NCBI RefSeq assembly: GCF_030052815.1
Contig: NC_079496.1
Span: 36,853,593-36,917,592 of the forward strand
DNA from: Hevea brasiliensis
Taxonomy: Eukaryota; Streptophyta; Magnoliopsida; Malpighiales; Euphorbiaceae
Direction of reading: 5' to 3'
DNA length: 64,000 bases
This document shows, in pieces, positions 1-11,059 of this stretch (position 1 is its first letter; each line of letters opens with the position of its first letter). Both the position numbers and the translations under genes were made by a program. The notes below the pieces were generated by a model. That model made no database searches and had not been told where the DNA came from. It was given only the letters and a program-made list of their open reading frames with translations.

Positions 1-1096
1 AGTCCTGCAGGTCACACTAAGCAGCATACCTAACTTCAATTCCTATGGCACAAATCACTTCACTAATTGACCATTAGATCTTCCTTTCACCAATACATGA
101 GAAAATCTCAAATTTGTGTCCTAAACCCTAACTCTAACCATTTCAATTCTTCAAACATGTACAATCAATGGATCAATTCATACTTCCAATTATGCATACA
201 CAAAGTTTAAAGGATTAATTGACACTAACCTTGACTTAGCCAATCTCTAAGACATAAAATATCCACTCTTTCTCTTTCTAATGGCTGCCTAGAGGTACTT
301 TAAGGTGTGGGGTGAAGTTTTAATGAAGAGAGATTAGGGTTTTGTGGTGAAATAAGGTGGGAATCAAGCTTGTGAAATGAGTTTCAATAGACATTGAGAG
401 AGAAGAGAGAAGCTGCCGATTCTTTTGGAGAAGAAGAATAGAATTTGTTTGATTTTTAACTCATTTTTCTTCCTTTTTAATTGATTTAAGGGTGGTTGTT
501 GAAAGGTGATTGGAGGAGCTCTTTTTAATGACATAATAATGATGTCATAATTCATGTTTTCCTTTATTTTCCTTTATTTTCTTTTCTTTTCTACTCATTT
601 TCAATTAAATTTTTTATCGATATTTATTCATATTTTATATCATATAAATTATTTATTTAACTGGATAAGTTAGCCAAAAATCATCTCTGAAGATGAAAGG
701 ACCAAAATGCCCTCCGTTTGGCTTATTTAGCCAAAATCATCTGTACCAATCTAAAAATTTTTCTAAGCATTTTTTTGGCATTCTAATGCCATCGAAACCT
801 CAATGACTCTTCTCTGGAGTATTAAAAATTATTTCATGAATTTTCTCCTAGGTTTAGGGCTCCTAGCTGCGAGGACCGCAACTTTCCACTGAGTTACCCA
901 TTGCTAGGGCACTAGCTCATTTAACTTGGTTGTATTTTATTTCTAAAATTTTTCCTAAATTTTTCTTATCATTATTTGAGTTATTTATGACTCCTCACTC
1001 TAGTCTAAATAATTTTCTAGACATTCTAGTTGTCCAGACTGATACCAGTCACTAAAACAATAGAACGTACGGTAAGGCTAAAGTGAGGGTGTTATA
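1..1096 (-). mobile_element. Partial gypsy-type LTR abutting E2 pol
   Basis: This stretch holds no gene. Its right end reads like the plus-strand end of the other gypsy LTRs here: a 'cccattgctagggc...ctcatttaacttgg' block near 890-925, then 'gtccagactgataccagtcac' like text near 1034-1054 and a terminal 'gggtgttata' where the others have 'gggtgttaca'. The left edge is outside the window. By eye it is clearly diverged from the LTR at 16609-17770, so the two are probably not the pair of one element. It joins pol directly at about 1096/1097, inside the RNase H domain, with no polypurine tract between. That shows a deletion or an illegitimate recombination. A short reading frame at 364-555 has no recognisable product. 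Confidence 0.7.
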
Positions 1097-2599
1097 AGAA
1101 GCGTCGCTGTAAGCTGTGTATTCTTTACCCAGTGTAGGTAAAGTAAGGATTGGAGCTTCAGCCAAACATCTTTTCAATTCATCAAAACTCTGCTGGTATT
1201 TGTCGGTCCACTGAAATTTCACATCTTTTCGAAGTAGCTTGATTAATATAGATGCCAACATGGAGAACCCTTTCACAAAATGGTGGTAGTATCCAACTAA
1301 CCCTAGAAAACTATGAATCTCTGTGACATTTCTGGGTGGCTTCTAATTAAGGACAGCTTCTATCTTACTTGGATCTACCTTGATGCCTTCTGCCAATACT
1401 ATTTGCCCCAAGAAGGATATTTACTTCAGCCAAAATTCATACTTTGATAATTTGGCGTATAGTTATTTCTCCCTTAAAGTCTGTAGTACAATCTCCAGAT
1501 GTCTATCATGCTCCTCTACACTCCTCGAATACACCAAGATGTCATCAATAAACACCACCACAAACTGATCTAAGTATGGTCTAAAGATAGTGTTCATTAG
1601 ATCTATAAAAGTAGCTGGAGTGCTAGTTAACCCGAATGGCATAACCAGGAACTCATAATGGCCATATCGAGTTCTAAAGGCAGTTTTTGGAATACTCTGC
1701 TCTTGCACTTTCAGCTGATAATAACACGATCTCAGGTCACTTTTAGAGAACACAGCTGCACCCCTTAACTGATTAAACAAGTCATCAAAGCGGGGCAATG
1801 GATATCTATTCTTTATTGTCACCTTATTCAACTGCCGGTAGTCAATACATAAGTGGAGAGTGCCATCTTTCTTCTTAACAAACAACACTGGCACTCCCCA
1901 AGGTGACACACTAGGGCGAATAAAGCCTTTATCAAGCAATTCTTTCAACTGCACCTTCAACTCTTTCAATTCTGCTGGTGCCATTTTGTATGGTGTTATG
2001 GAGATTGGGTCCACATCAGGCATGACATCAATCTCAAACTGCACCTCTCTTTCTGAAGGTAATCCTGGAAATTCATCAGGGAATACATCAGGAAAGTCGC
2101 ATACTATAAGGATGTCTCTTAATACTGGACTCCCCACTTGGGTGTCTATCACATGTGCCAAGTATGCTTCACACCTTTTTCTGATCATCTTCCTGGCTAG
2201 TGTAGCCGAAATGATGTTTGATGGCAATAACTGCCTGTCCCCATATATTACCACATCACCGTACAGGGGGAGACCAAAAGTAACTGTCTTTAGTCTACAG
2301 TCAATCATGGCATGATGCCTGGCTAACCAATCCATGCCTAAGATCATATCATAATCTCTGAAGGGTATTTTAATCAAATCTAATAGAAAAATATATCCTT
2401 GGATCACCAAAGGACAATCTCCATACATTTTGTTGACTCTGACCTCTTGTCCTAACAGACTTGTTACTAGCACCTCAAAATCCATTTTGGCACATGGAAC
2501 CCCAAGGTAACTGATGATGCTAGCACTAACATACGAATGGTAGAATTCGGATCAAATAACACAAATACTTCTTGATCAAAGATAGAAAATGCACCAACC
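1097..2599 (-). pseudogene. pol: Gypsy pol fragment of E2 (protease, RT, start of RNase H)
   Basis: In the coding direction this runs from about 2599 down to 1097. An aspartic-protease active-site remnant (FDPNST) lies near 2550, followed by a one-base loss relative to E6 that shifts the frame. The longest open frame (2485-1463, 340 codons) carries the protease C-terminus ([15 protein letters not shown]) and a gypsy reverse transcriptase with [36 protein letters not shown] and the catalytic [11 protein letters not shown]. Stops and frame changes interrupt the thumb and connection region (1463-1277). The frame reopens at 1276-1097 ([15 protein letters not shown]) and ends at AYSDAS, the first catalytic Asp of RNase H. 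The rest of RNase H, the whole integrase and any chromodomain are missing because the sequence jumps to an LTR. Non-functional. Confidence 0.93.
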
Positions 2600-3716
2600 A
2601 CAACATCTGAAGTTTCTGCCTTTTCTCGCTCTCTCATGGTGTAGACTCTAGCCGAAGTACAACCTTGCTTTGACCGGTTTACTGTACCCTAGCAGCCAGA
2701 AGTACTGCCTCTACCTCTGCCTCTTCCTCTGCTAACTAGTTGTGAACCTCTGATAGCAGAACTCTGAATGAATCCTTCTACAGTAGTAGGAGCTGGCCCA
2801 AATCTACGGGCGTTGGTGCAGCCCTTAGCAAGATGGCCCATGCCCCCACAGTTAAAACAAGCTCCTGTAGCCCAATAGCAAACACCACCATGAGTCTTAT
2901 CACATGTCTCACAGGGGCAGGGAGGATAAGAACCCCTGGTCGACTGCTGACCAGACCGAGGAGGTCTCTGTCCAGAAGATCTGCCCCTTCCAAACCTTTT
3001 TCCTCTACTCGGTCCCCTAAAGTTTTTCCTTTTTCTAGTAGTACCACTGGGAACTTGATCCACTATCTTGCCACTTTTATCTTTCTCTAATTTTTCAGTC
3101 TTCTTTGATTTCTCTTTCACTAGTGTCGCTTCTGACTCAATTCTGTCTACTTCAAGTGCTTATGAAATGAGTTTAGAGAAGTTATTATATTTAAATCCGA
3201 CCACTTGTACTCTTAAACTAGGCTTCAAGTCGGTTTCTAACCTCTTGCACCTTTCTCTGCTGGTAGATAAGAGACTCCCTGCATAGTGGCTTAAGCGGGA
3301 AAAGCCCCTTTCATATTCTGCCACAGACCGATTCCCTTACTTTAGACTTAAAAATTCATGTAGCTTCTGATCCACATAGGCAGCTGGAACATACTTCTAT
3401 ATGAACTCTCTAATGAAGTCGTCCCAGGTCAGTATTGGAGGTTCCACCAAGCTGTGGGGGATGGTCTTCCACCAGTCATACGCATCCCCTTGAAGTAATG
3501 ACACTGAATATTCGAATTTCAATTCATCTGTGCAGTGGAGCTTCTTGAACACTCTGTCCATTCTCTCCAACCACTGCTCTGCCTCTAAAAGGTCCACTGT
3601 GCCCTTAAACTCTGTAGCCCTGTACTTCAATAGTTTATCATACTGTTTGGCTGGAGCCTGAGGTTGCACCACCGGTGTCTAAAGTGGAGCTTGAGAAAGT
3701 GCTGGCAATATTTGAG
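2600..3716 (-). pseudogene. gag: Gypsy gag of E2, truncated at its N-terminus
   Basis: Structural capsid/nucleocapsid polyprotein of a Ty3/gypsy element, read from about 3716 to 2600. It shows the retrotransposon gag core (EAEQWLERMDRVFKKLHC, SVSLLQGDAYDWWKTIPHS), an Arg/Lys/Gly-rich basic stretch, an outer CETCDKTHGGVCY cluster and a CCHC knuckle (CFNCGGMGHLAKGC) at 2818-2859, then a GRGRGRGS tail. In-frame stops lie in the core (after FIREFI near 3397) and between about 3120 and 3397. Upstream of 3716 the homology to the E3 and E6 gag leaders ends abruptly and the sequence becomes LTR interior, so the gag start, leader and primer-binding site are deleted. Confidence 0.93.
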
Positions 3717-4134
3717 AAAAACCAAAAATTTTACCTGTAGAAAATACTTCCAATATAACACTTCATCAAATCACAACCACCACTATAACTCAAATCTCAC
3801 AATTTTCTCCAAACTCCACAATTCAATCAATATTTCACAACTCAAAATTTAAATTTAATTATTTCCAAAAATAGTAACAATTAATTTCATACACATTGCA
3901 TTAAAGAAAAACTAATTTACATTTATCAGTCCAAAATTTACTTCAGAAAATCCAAAATAATATTATTACAAAATTTGTACAACTGCTCATAACCACTTTA
4001 CAAATGTACATACAGTTAATTACATCAAAATATACATGTACAATCAGGGTATAAAATTATACTCGATAAAGGGTCCAGAAGTAGCTCTGAAATTCTCAGC
4101 AGCTCACTCCGCTGCTATACTAGTTTCTCTTTCT

Positions 4135-4158
4135 GCGACAGTAATAAACAGCCATCGC
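4135..4158 (-). other. LTR stem-loop H1, E2 copy
   Basis: On the element strand GCGATGGC is followed after 8 nt by ACTGTCGC, a weaker version of the GCGATAGC/GCTGTCGC hairpin present in the other gypsy LTRs. It keeps the outer pairs and has wobble or mismatch inside. Confidence 0.6.
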
Positions 4159-4804
4159 TGAGTATTATGACTCAGTGGTGCACAGCATACTAAAATAAAA
4201 TTTTATACATAAATCAAATCACATTTATTCAAATATGGTACTGAAAATGAAAACAAATACAAAACACAATTTATAATTTTAGTCAAAACAGTCTCATTTC
4301 GGAAGTCCCAAAATAGATTTCATAAAACACACAGTTATATCATGCTATCAGTACAATGTTCATCTCAATAGCTGAAGGCTTATGAGGAATTTTGAGACTA
4401 GCTAGCTCAAACTATAGATACCCATTCAATTTCTTCCTCTACTGGCACACACCTCAACACTTTAGCCAGAGAGGGAATTCAAAATTCAAAACTAATTCCT
4501 CCCACTAGTCAAGCTAGTGAGGCATTGAGATATGTGGTCATGACACTGCGGTTTCAAAACTATCTTAACAATTTACTAAATATTTATTGATAATTCAAAC
4601 ACATACAATTAAATTTCCAATAATTTAGGTCAAAAGCATATTGTACATTTCAATCACCTTTTTGTAATACAATTAAATCACAATTCATTTCATACACTTT
4701 GCAAAAGAAATTTTAAGAAACTTTTATCTTGTGCACAAACCTTGTGCGAGTCGCCTCTAGGCCTTGACTCGATGTCTCGGGTTCTTTTCTGGTATTCTTT
4801 TCAA

Positions 4805-4833
4805 CTGAAACACACAATTTTATAGTGTTTCAG
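4805..4833 (-). other. LTR stem-loop H2, E2 copy
   Basis: A perfect 9-bp inverted repeat, CTGAAACAC and GTGTTTCAG, with an 11-nt loop. The same hairpin with another loop sequence occurs in E1 (27355-27382), and a shorter form in E3. Confidence 0.65.
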
Positions 4834-6416
4834 TATCATAACGTATAATAAATTCAATAACAAATTCACATCTACTTATTTCTAGTCCTAATATGCTTAA
4901 AATAATGTTTTTTAAAATTTGTATTTCAGGGTTACTATTTATAGCACTATTCAAGTTAAAATATTGACTTTCTTTGCTTAATAGGTATGGGAATTTCAAT
5001 TACACCCACATACCATATTTTGGGTGCCTAATTTATTAGTTTTGGTTGCTCCTCCAATTTTTAGGTCTCCTAATGACAATTTGAAATTTTCATTTTTTTG
5101 TGTCCTATATTGCACTATTCCACTGGCCTAGTTACTATGAGAATTTAGCTAAGTATCCTTCATAAATTTTGTTCCATATTATCTTATCTTTAATTCCCTT
5201 TTTGAATCACTCCATTTGGAGTTTTGTAGCCCAAGATATGGCCATTTGAATAAGGCTGGCCGGATTGGTTTTTAACCCAGAATTCTGGGCTTGTTTACGT
5301 TCTGGCAGTTTTGGACAACTAAATTTGGGTGGCAAAATGACTTGGTTATAGGCAGAAATTGGGTTGGTGTTCTTCATGAAAGTTGTAGTGCTATATCATA
5401 CCTTTCCAATTCCACAAAAATTAGGTCATTTGGACCTGTCAAGCCCAAGTTATGGTCAAATGAACAAACACTATTAATTAGTCATTTTGGTGCAGTGGCA
5501 GTGCACTACACCCGGGTTTGACCTAATTGTTTACTATGATAATGTCATTTTCTAAGTATAGTTCCTGAATGACAAATGTGCCATTATGTGTCTATTTTCA
5601 TTCCCAATTAGCCTCATACCAATTGGACTAGTAAATTTTTAGTTTTAGTCCTTGAAAAAGACCTAGGTCAAGCTGCCAGAATAGTGACCCTAACCAATCC
5701 AAATTGCACTTGGTTTCTACTAATTCAAACATACCACAAATGGTCCCAATTGACCATTTCTCACTTCAATAGGGTCAATTGCACCAACTGACCATTTCCC
5801 CATTTTTTTCCCTGTCACACCCTACACCTCTGTAAGGCAAAATATTATCCCGTAGTATACCTAATGAATTACCAACTCCGTCTATTGATAACCCATTAAA
5901 TACACTACAAGGGATTTTAAAAACTTTTCTTACTTCTTTTACAGTGGTGAGCACTATTTACAGGTGTTAAAAACCTTTTTGAACTGAAGTGATAGAACTA
6001 ATACATTTGAATTATTTGGAATTTCTGTAAAAATTTTGGCAGAGTGCCATCTATATTTTGGACAAAACAGTTCTTCAGAAAAACCTGTAAAAAGCACTTC
6101 AATATATATTTCCAAATCTCAACTCCAACATGTTTCTCAACACAACATATTTCTCAACTCAAATCCATAGTAATTTTTCAAAGACTGAGATACAAGAAAT
6201 ATATTACAATTTTTACAAGTCAAAATAACTCATAATTTATTTTACAACTTTAATGTACAATTTTATTTTACAACTGCTCAAAACCAAGAACAATATATAC
6301 ATACAGTGAATATACATTACAGTACAAAATGCAAAATGTGGTATACTCAATATACCCGATGATCTCTCAATGTAGTACTAGCAGCCTAGTCTGCTGCCTT
6401 GTCAGTCTGTCTACCT

Positions 6417-6440
6417 GCGACAGCAATGAAAAGCTATCGC
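6417..6440 (-). other. LTR stem-loop H1, E3 left LTR
   Basis: On the element strand GCGATAGC, 8-nt loop, GCTGTCGC: eight pairs including one U-G wobble. It is immediately preceded by a second near-palindrome, CTGAGTAAATTTTACTCAG. Confidence 0.75.
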
Positions 6441-6571
6441 TGAGTAAAATTTACTCAGTGGTGCACAATAACAATTTGAAATGCGATATATAAATCTTTT
6501 ATTGGCAGTTCACAAATCAAATGATTCACAATTCCATTTCACAATTTACAAAATTCATCTAACACAAATTT

Positions 6572-6712
6572 GATCAAATAACTGAATAATACCGTTTTGC
6601 AAATCAATAACACAATTCGATCAAATAACTGAATAATACCGTTTTGCAAATCAATAACACAATTCGATCAAATAACTGAATAATACAATGTTGCCAATCG
6701 ATAACATAATTT
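6572..6712. repeat. 47-bp tandem repeat, three units
   Basis: Units start at 6572, 6619 and 6666, each beginning 'gatcaaataactgaataata'. The last unit is diverged. The same array is in the other E3 LTR at 13230-13370. Confidence 0.9.
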
Positions 6713-7227
6713 AAGCCTTGACACAATTTTTCCATACATGCCGTGTTGTACACCACGACAAGACACACTCACCCCAATAATCGAAATCAATGAGGAAGGA
6801 AGCTAGCTGAATAATGAGTACTCATCCACACTCACCTCAGACTGGGAAGTCAAAGAGGGAGGAACATAATCACACTCACCCCAGACTGATAAGTCAAAGA
6901 AGGAGGAATAATCACACTCACCCCATAAATGGAGGAGGAACATAGTAACAGTGTCATGCCAATTGTGAATCAAAACAATTCCAAATCACAATATTTCATA
7001 CAATTCCCAAATAATATTTTATTTCAAAATTTCCATTTGCAAAGTAGGCAACACAATAATTTTCAAATAATATTCCCAAAGCCAAAATAATAAAAAACTA
7101 TTCATAACTCATTTCTCCAAATAAATTTGCTAGTAAAAGCAGTGAATATAAAAGTATTGTGCGCGGACACAATTTAAAACTATAATGTTCAATTAAATTT
7201 TTAAGTAGAAAATGAGAAGTTAAAATT

Positions 7228-7551
7228 ATTGTGCACAAACATAATTTAAAACAATAACATACAAATAATCATAATTTATTTCAATTGAAAAGTTCAAAAG
7301 AAATAAATATTGTGCACAAACATAATTTAAAACAATAACATACAAATAATCATAATTTATTTCAATTGAAAAATTCAAAAGAAATAAATATTGTGCACAA
7401 ACACAATTTAAAATAATAACATACAAATAATCATAATTTATTTCAATTGAAAAATTCAAAAGAAATAAATATTGTGCACAAACATAATTTAAAACAATAA
7501 TGTACAATAGTCATAATTCATTTCAATTGAAAAATTCAAAAGAAATAGCCG
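7228..7551. repeat. 81-bp tandem repeat, four units
   Basis: Units begin 'attgtgcacaaac' at 7228, 7309, 7390 and 7471. Because 81 is a multiple of three, the array creates an artificial 93-codon repeat reading frame on the minus strand. The solo LTR E4 has about one unit (around 22785-22857), so the array expanded in the E3 lineage. Confidence 0.92.
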
Positions 7552-7587
7552 TTGAGCACAAACCTCTGATATATGCCTCTTGGCTCT

Positions 7588-7618
7588 GACTCAGTGTTTC
7601 CTTCCCTTTCCCTGAGTC
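7588..7618 (-). other. GACTCAG/CTGAGTC stem-loop in E3 LTR
   Basis: A 7-bp perfect inverted repeat with a purine-rich loop on the element strand. The same hairpin is at 22883-22913 (E4) and 36006-36036 (E6). Confidence 0.65.
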
Positions 7619-7630
7619 TTTGCTAACTGA

Positions 7631-7652
7631 GAAACACAATTTGAAGTGTTTC
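7631..7652 (-). other. LTR stem-loop H2, E3 left LTR
   Basis: GAAACAC and GTGTTTC, a 7-bp inverted repeat with an 8-nt loop. Confidence 0.6.
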
Positions 7653-8382
7653 AGTACTAAATTAAACTGTCTCTATCGATAATGCTTGATAAGTAATTCA
7701 CTGAAAGCTATTCTTTGCTTAATCAACCTAATATATCGACCCTCGATGCGTTCTAGGTAAATTAGGGTTTAGTGTTACTAATATGTCACATTCGATAGTA
7801 TTTTAGGGTTGGTACATGTTACCAAGTTCATTTCCATGTATACTGCATTTTCTTGCAATTTGCTGGATTCTGGGATACTAGTTTGACCTTGCCAGACAAC
7901 CTAGTTCCCTCAGTTTTTGGGTTTCGGTCAAAACTACAAACTTGTAGATCTATGTCTTATGGAACACGGGGCAAAATTTCAGGTCATTCTGAGTTATGTA
8001 GACCAAGTTATGGTCATTTTACTATTGCTGGTCAAATTGCACTAAAATTGATCACTTTAGGTCATTTTAGGTCATTTTAGGTTCGGCCAGTTTTTGGACC
8101 CGAAATTTTGCAAGCTGTTTGACTTGCTTATGGTCATTTATGGGCTTTGGTGTCTTCATAAGACTTGTAGATATGAGTCTTAGCTATTCATGGTTAAAAT
8201 TTCAGGTCAATTGGACCTGTTTTGAGTGAGTTATGGCCTAAACACTAACTGTTGCCCAAATAGTCAATTTTTAGGCCTCAATTGCACTTAATCCGGATTT
8301 GGTCATTTTTCAAGCTCCCTTGCAAACAGAATTTTGGCAAGATTCCTTCATGAAAGTTGGCACATTTTGTGCCTAGTTTCAC

Positions 8383-8409
8383 CTCCAATTGGTCTCATAC
8401 CAATTGGAG
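8383..8409. other. LTR palindrome H3, E3 left LTR
   Basis: Ten-base arms CTCCAATTGG and CCAATTGGAG pair perfectly around a 7-nt loop. The same structure lies at 15040-15066, 23678-23704 and 35216-35242. Confidence 0.8.
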
Positions 8410-9952
8410 CCACACACTTGATGTTATAGGCCTAAAACTCAAACTGCCTTATTGAAATTCTTGTATACACATCAAGCATCACTTTTAACACTCACCAACT
8501 TAACATTCAAGCCAATTCTGGTTGTACCATGACCTAAACATAATTCACAACACATTATAGGTCATTTTGGCAGCTTACAATTACATTCAATGTGCACCAA
8601 CAAGTGCAGAATTCGCCCAACTTAATTTACAACAATTTAACTCCATAACCAAGCTCATTCACATGTCCAACCTTCACACCACTATACATACATTCAAACT
8701 GCCATAACAACCAACACATTTTAACATCATTATTCCATAAACCAAGCATGAATTACAGCATTCTTTAAGGGTTAGCAAACTGCCATAATGGTACACTTAC
8801 ATTCCATTACTTTCCAAGCTTTAAATTTCATTTTACATTTACATATACTAAGTATACATCACCTAAACAATTTCCTACACAATATACATTTAATCAATCA
8901 TTTAATTCACCATTTATAAGCACAAATAACCTACCTTCAAGGTATTTCCATGGCTACCAAAATTACACATTCCCATTCAACATCAAAACTAAAAAATTTC
9001 TCCATAAATCAAACACCCATAACATGCTTACAAACTTTAACAAAGCAATATTCAAAAACACAAACTTACCACTTTGGAAATTCTTCAAAACTCCACAAAA
9101 ACTTCCCTTTCTTGCTGCCTATCAACTGTCCAAGTAGTGTAGAACAATTTTTGTGAAGAAAGCTAGTGGAAAAATGGCTTGGATCATAGGTGGACTTGAG
9201 CTTAATGGTGGACGGCCATGGAGTTTTCTATGGAAGAAAGGATGCGGCCAAGAAGAAAATGAAATGAGGAAGAAGAAGGCAAGGGTTCTACACTTGTCCC
9301 ACTTCAGTTCTTAAGTGTACAAATGAGATTTTAGTGGAGCACTAACTAACTTAATATAATTGTTTATTTAAAGTTTCTAAAATTTGCAATTTGGCCATCA
9401 CACTTTCATTAATCATATTAGGTACCACTCTTTTAATTTTCATGACATTTTCAAAGTTTAATATCATTTATTTTTAATGGACATTTAGGTCAAAAGACAA
9501 CTCGGGGTGTCAAATGACCACAATGCCCCTGTTCGGGTTGCATTCCCGATTTTTCGGTAACACCGGGTTTTGTCCGATTTTCGATTTCTCACTTTTCTTT
9601 GTACTAATTATTTAATTTTTATTTAATATTTCAAATGATATTTATACTTCAATAGGGGTCTATTTAAGTCCTAAAAATATTTCCCAGGGTTCCCCGCGGT
9701 CCAGGGCTAGTCAACGGTCCACGCCGTGACTTCCCGGTGCGGTCACCCATCGCTAGGGTTCTCGGCTCGCTTAACTTGATTATATTTCTTTGCTATTATT
9801 TTTCCTTTGTTTTTCTTGTATTTTCTTTTCTTGTATTTCATTATTTTATGTCTCCTCACTCATATCGAAGTGTAGTTCTAGGCATTCTAGTTGTCCGGAC
9901 AACACTGGTCACCGGAACAGTAGTACGCACTACCGAATATAGGGGTGTTACA

Positions 9953-9970
9953 ATTCTCCCCCCCTTAAAA
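9953..9970 (-). promoter_or_regulatory. Polypurine tract of E3
   Basis: On the minus strand an A/G run with seven consecutive G (plus strand 'attctcccccccttaaaa') lies directly against the 3' LTR. It is the plus-strand DNA primer site of reverse transcription. E1 has the same tract at 21429-21445. Confidence 0.88.
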
Positions 9971-11059
9971 TAAATTTCGTGCACGAAATTTTTCCCAATA
10001 GCCATTTTACAATAGTCATACGTTTATTTTCTCCTTTCTATATGATCGTATAATCTTCTTTCTCTCGAATTTGTATAAGACTTTTAACAATCTAATACAA
10101 CATTTAATTTGCTTGTATAACACCAATCTTCTCTTACTATTGTCCTGTCTAATATTTCGATTTATGTTCCTTCTTGAATGACCCTTGAGGTCATGTTAGA
10201 ATCATTTATCTAGTCATTGGTCCTCTGACCATTCTAGTCCATAGTCTTCCTCACATTCGTAACATTTCTTTGTTATATTTGAACCAACTGTTCAAATTTT
10301 TACTTCCATAACTCTTTTTATCTGTCAATATTCTATAACTTACTTTCTTTTGTACTGAACTATAACTTTTCGATATTCTAACCTTTGAGTTTTAGATCCC
10401 TAAGTAGGATTTTCAAACTTATTTCTAATAATTAAATTCTGTCATGGCATAACTATACCAAAACAGATGCCGTTGGCAACTATTCTTATCTAGGTGTACT
10501 ATCGTGTAGTACGTAGCTCTACACAATAATCTCAAGTCGATCAGTAATGCTGACTTACAAAGATAAACATCAAGAATATTGCATAGTTACTACGATACAT
10601 CCCAATAGATCAAATTTTCCTATCTTTTATCCTTTTCGAATTCACTAATATCCCGAACTTATTATGATTACAATATCCATTAACAATTACTAACAGTGAC
10701 ATCCTTGCCCTCATCTAGAGCAATTCCATTCTTGCATCTTTTATTACGTCCTCTTGCCTTACATTAAGTAGGCTCGCCAATTAGCTTTATAATTTATGGT
10801 GTGTTAGAAAATACTTTTTGCCAATAAACTCTTTCAAAACTAATTTCACTTATTATCACAATCCTTATTTTAAAGGGCTAATCACTAATGCATCAAAATT
10901 TATTCCCCTGTAAAGGAATAACAATAGAACATATAGTTCTAACACTAACATAAAAGTATGCAGACCCCAGGTCAAACAATACATATATATATCTTAGTTA
11001 CTATTTGAGAAAGTACCAGCAATAATATCAAAAGTCTAAGTCTCTTCTCTCTACCGTAT
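9971..11059 (-). other. Non-coding tail of E3 between gag and PPT
   Basis: About 1.1 kb with no usable frame. It is colinear with the tail of E1 (about 19640-21428, opposite strand). Shared blocks include the 'gatgcatnagtgattag' block (10878-10896 against 19727-19742), a block around 10561-10620 matching 20005-20065, and one around 10440-10540 matching 20100-20175. The gag-proximal edge matches the start of a gypsy protease (E1 FDPSTTYFYV), so the tail probably derives from decayed or captured sequence that replaced pol. Confidence 0.75.

Larger units (their letters stand above)
3717..5812 (-). mobile_element. E2-type gypsy LTR, left part (split by E3)
   Basis: Non-coding LTR interior in minus orientation. 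It continues at 16609 after removal of E3 and one copy of the TTCCC target duplication. It matches the LTR of E1 (for example the block at 5200-5290 against 26890-26990, opposite strand), so E1 and E2 LTRs are one subfamily. It contains the conserved stem-loops H1 (4135-4158) and H2 (4805-4833) and degenerate 'gttatggtca' modules near 5440-5460. The first few hundred bases next to the primer site are missing. The frames at 3664-3852 and 5291-5521 are chance openings. No gene seen. Confidence 0.85.
5813..9952 (-). repeat. E3 LTR (3' LTR in element sense), 4140 bp
   Basis: On the plus strand it starts 'tgtcacaccctac' and ends 'ggggtgttaca', the 5'-TG...CA-3' ends expected of an LTR. It contains stem-loop H1 at 6417-6440, a 47-bp triplication at 6572-6712, an 81-bp tandem repeat at 7228-7551, stem-loops at 7588-7618 and 7631-7652, the palindrome H3 at 8383-8409, and repeated 'gagttatg...ccaagttatggtca' modules between 7900 and 8300. 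The open frames at 7226-7507, 7853-8080 and 8950-9156 look incidental. No host gene. Confidence 0.95.

Noticed and set aside
1860..2315. 151-codon plus-strand frame
   Set aside because: It is the antisense shadow of the E2 reverse transcriptase frame.
7226..7507. 93-codon repeat-rich frame on the minus strand (also 13884-14165)
   Set aside because: It exists only because the 81-bp tandem unit is a multiple of three without a stop; it lies in an LTR and has no start context or domain.
6572..7551. CRISPR-like direct repeats
   Set aside because: The units are contiguous tandem copies without unique spacers and lie in a plant LTR.
9737..9973. Hydrophobic frame at the LTR end (also 16393-16653 and, inverted, 33672-33902)
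   Set aside because: It starts with GTG in all copies and follows a conserved non-coding LTR block; in E4 the equivalent frame has a stop. Not a membrane protein gene.
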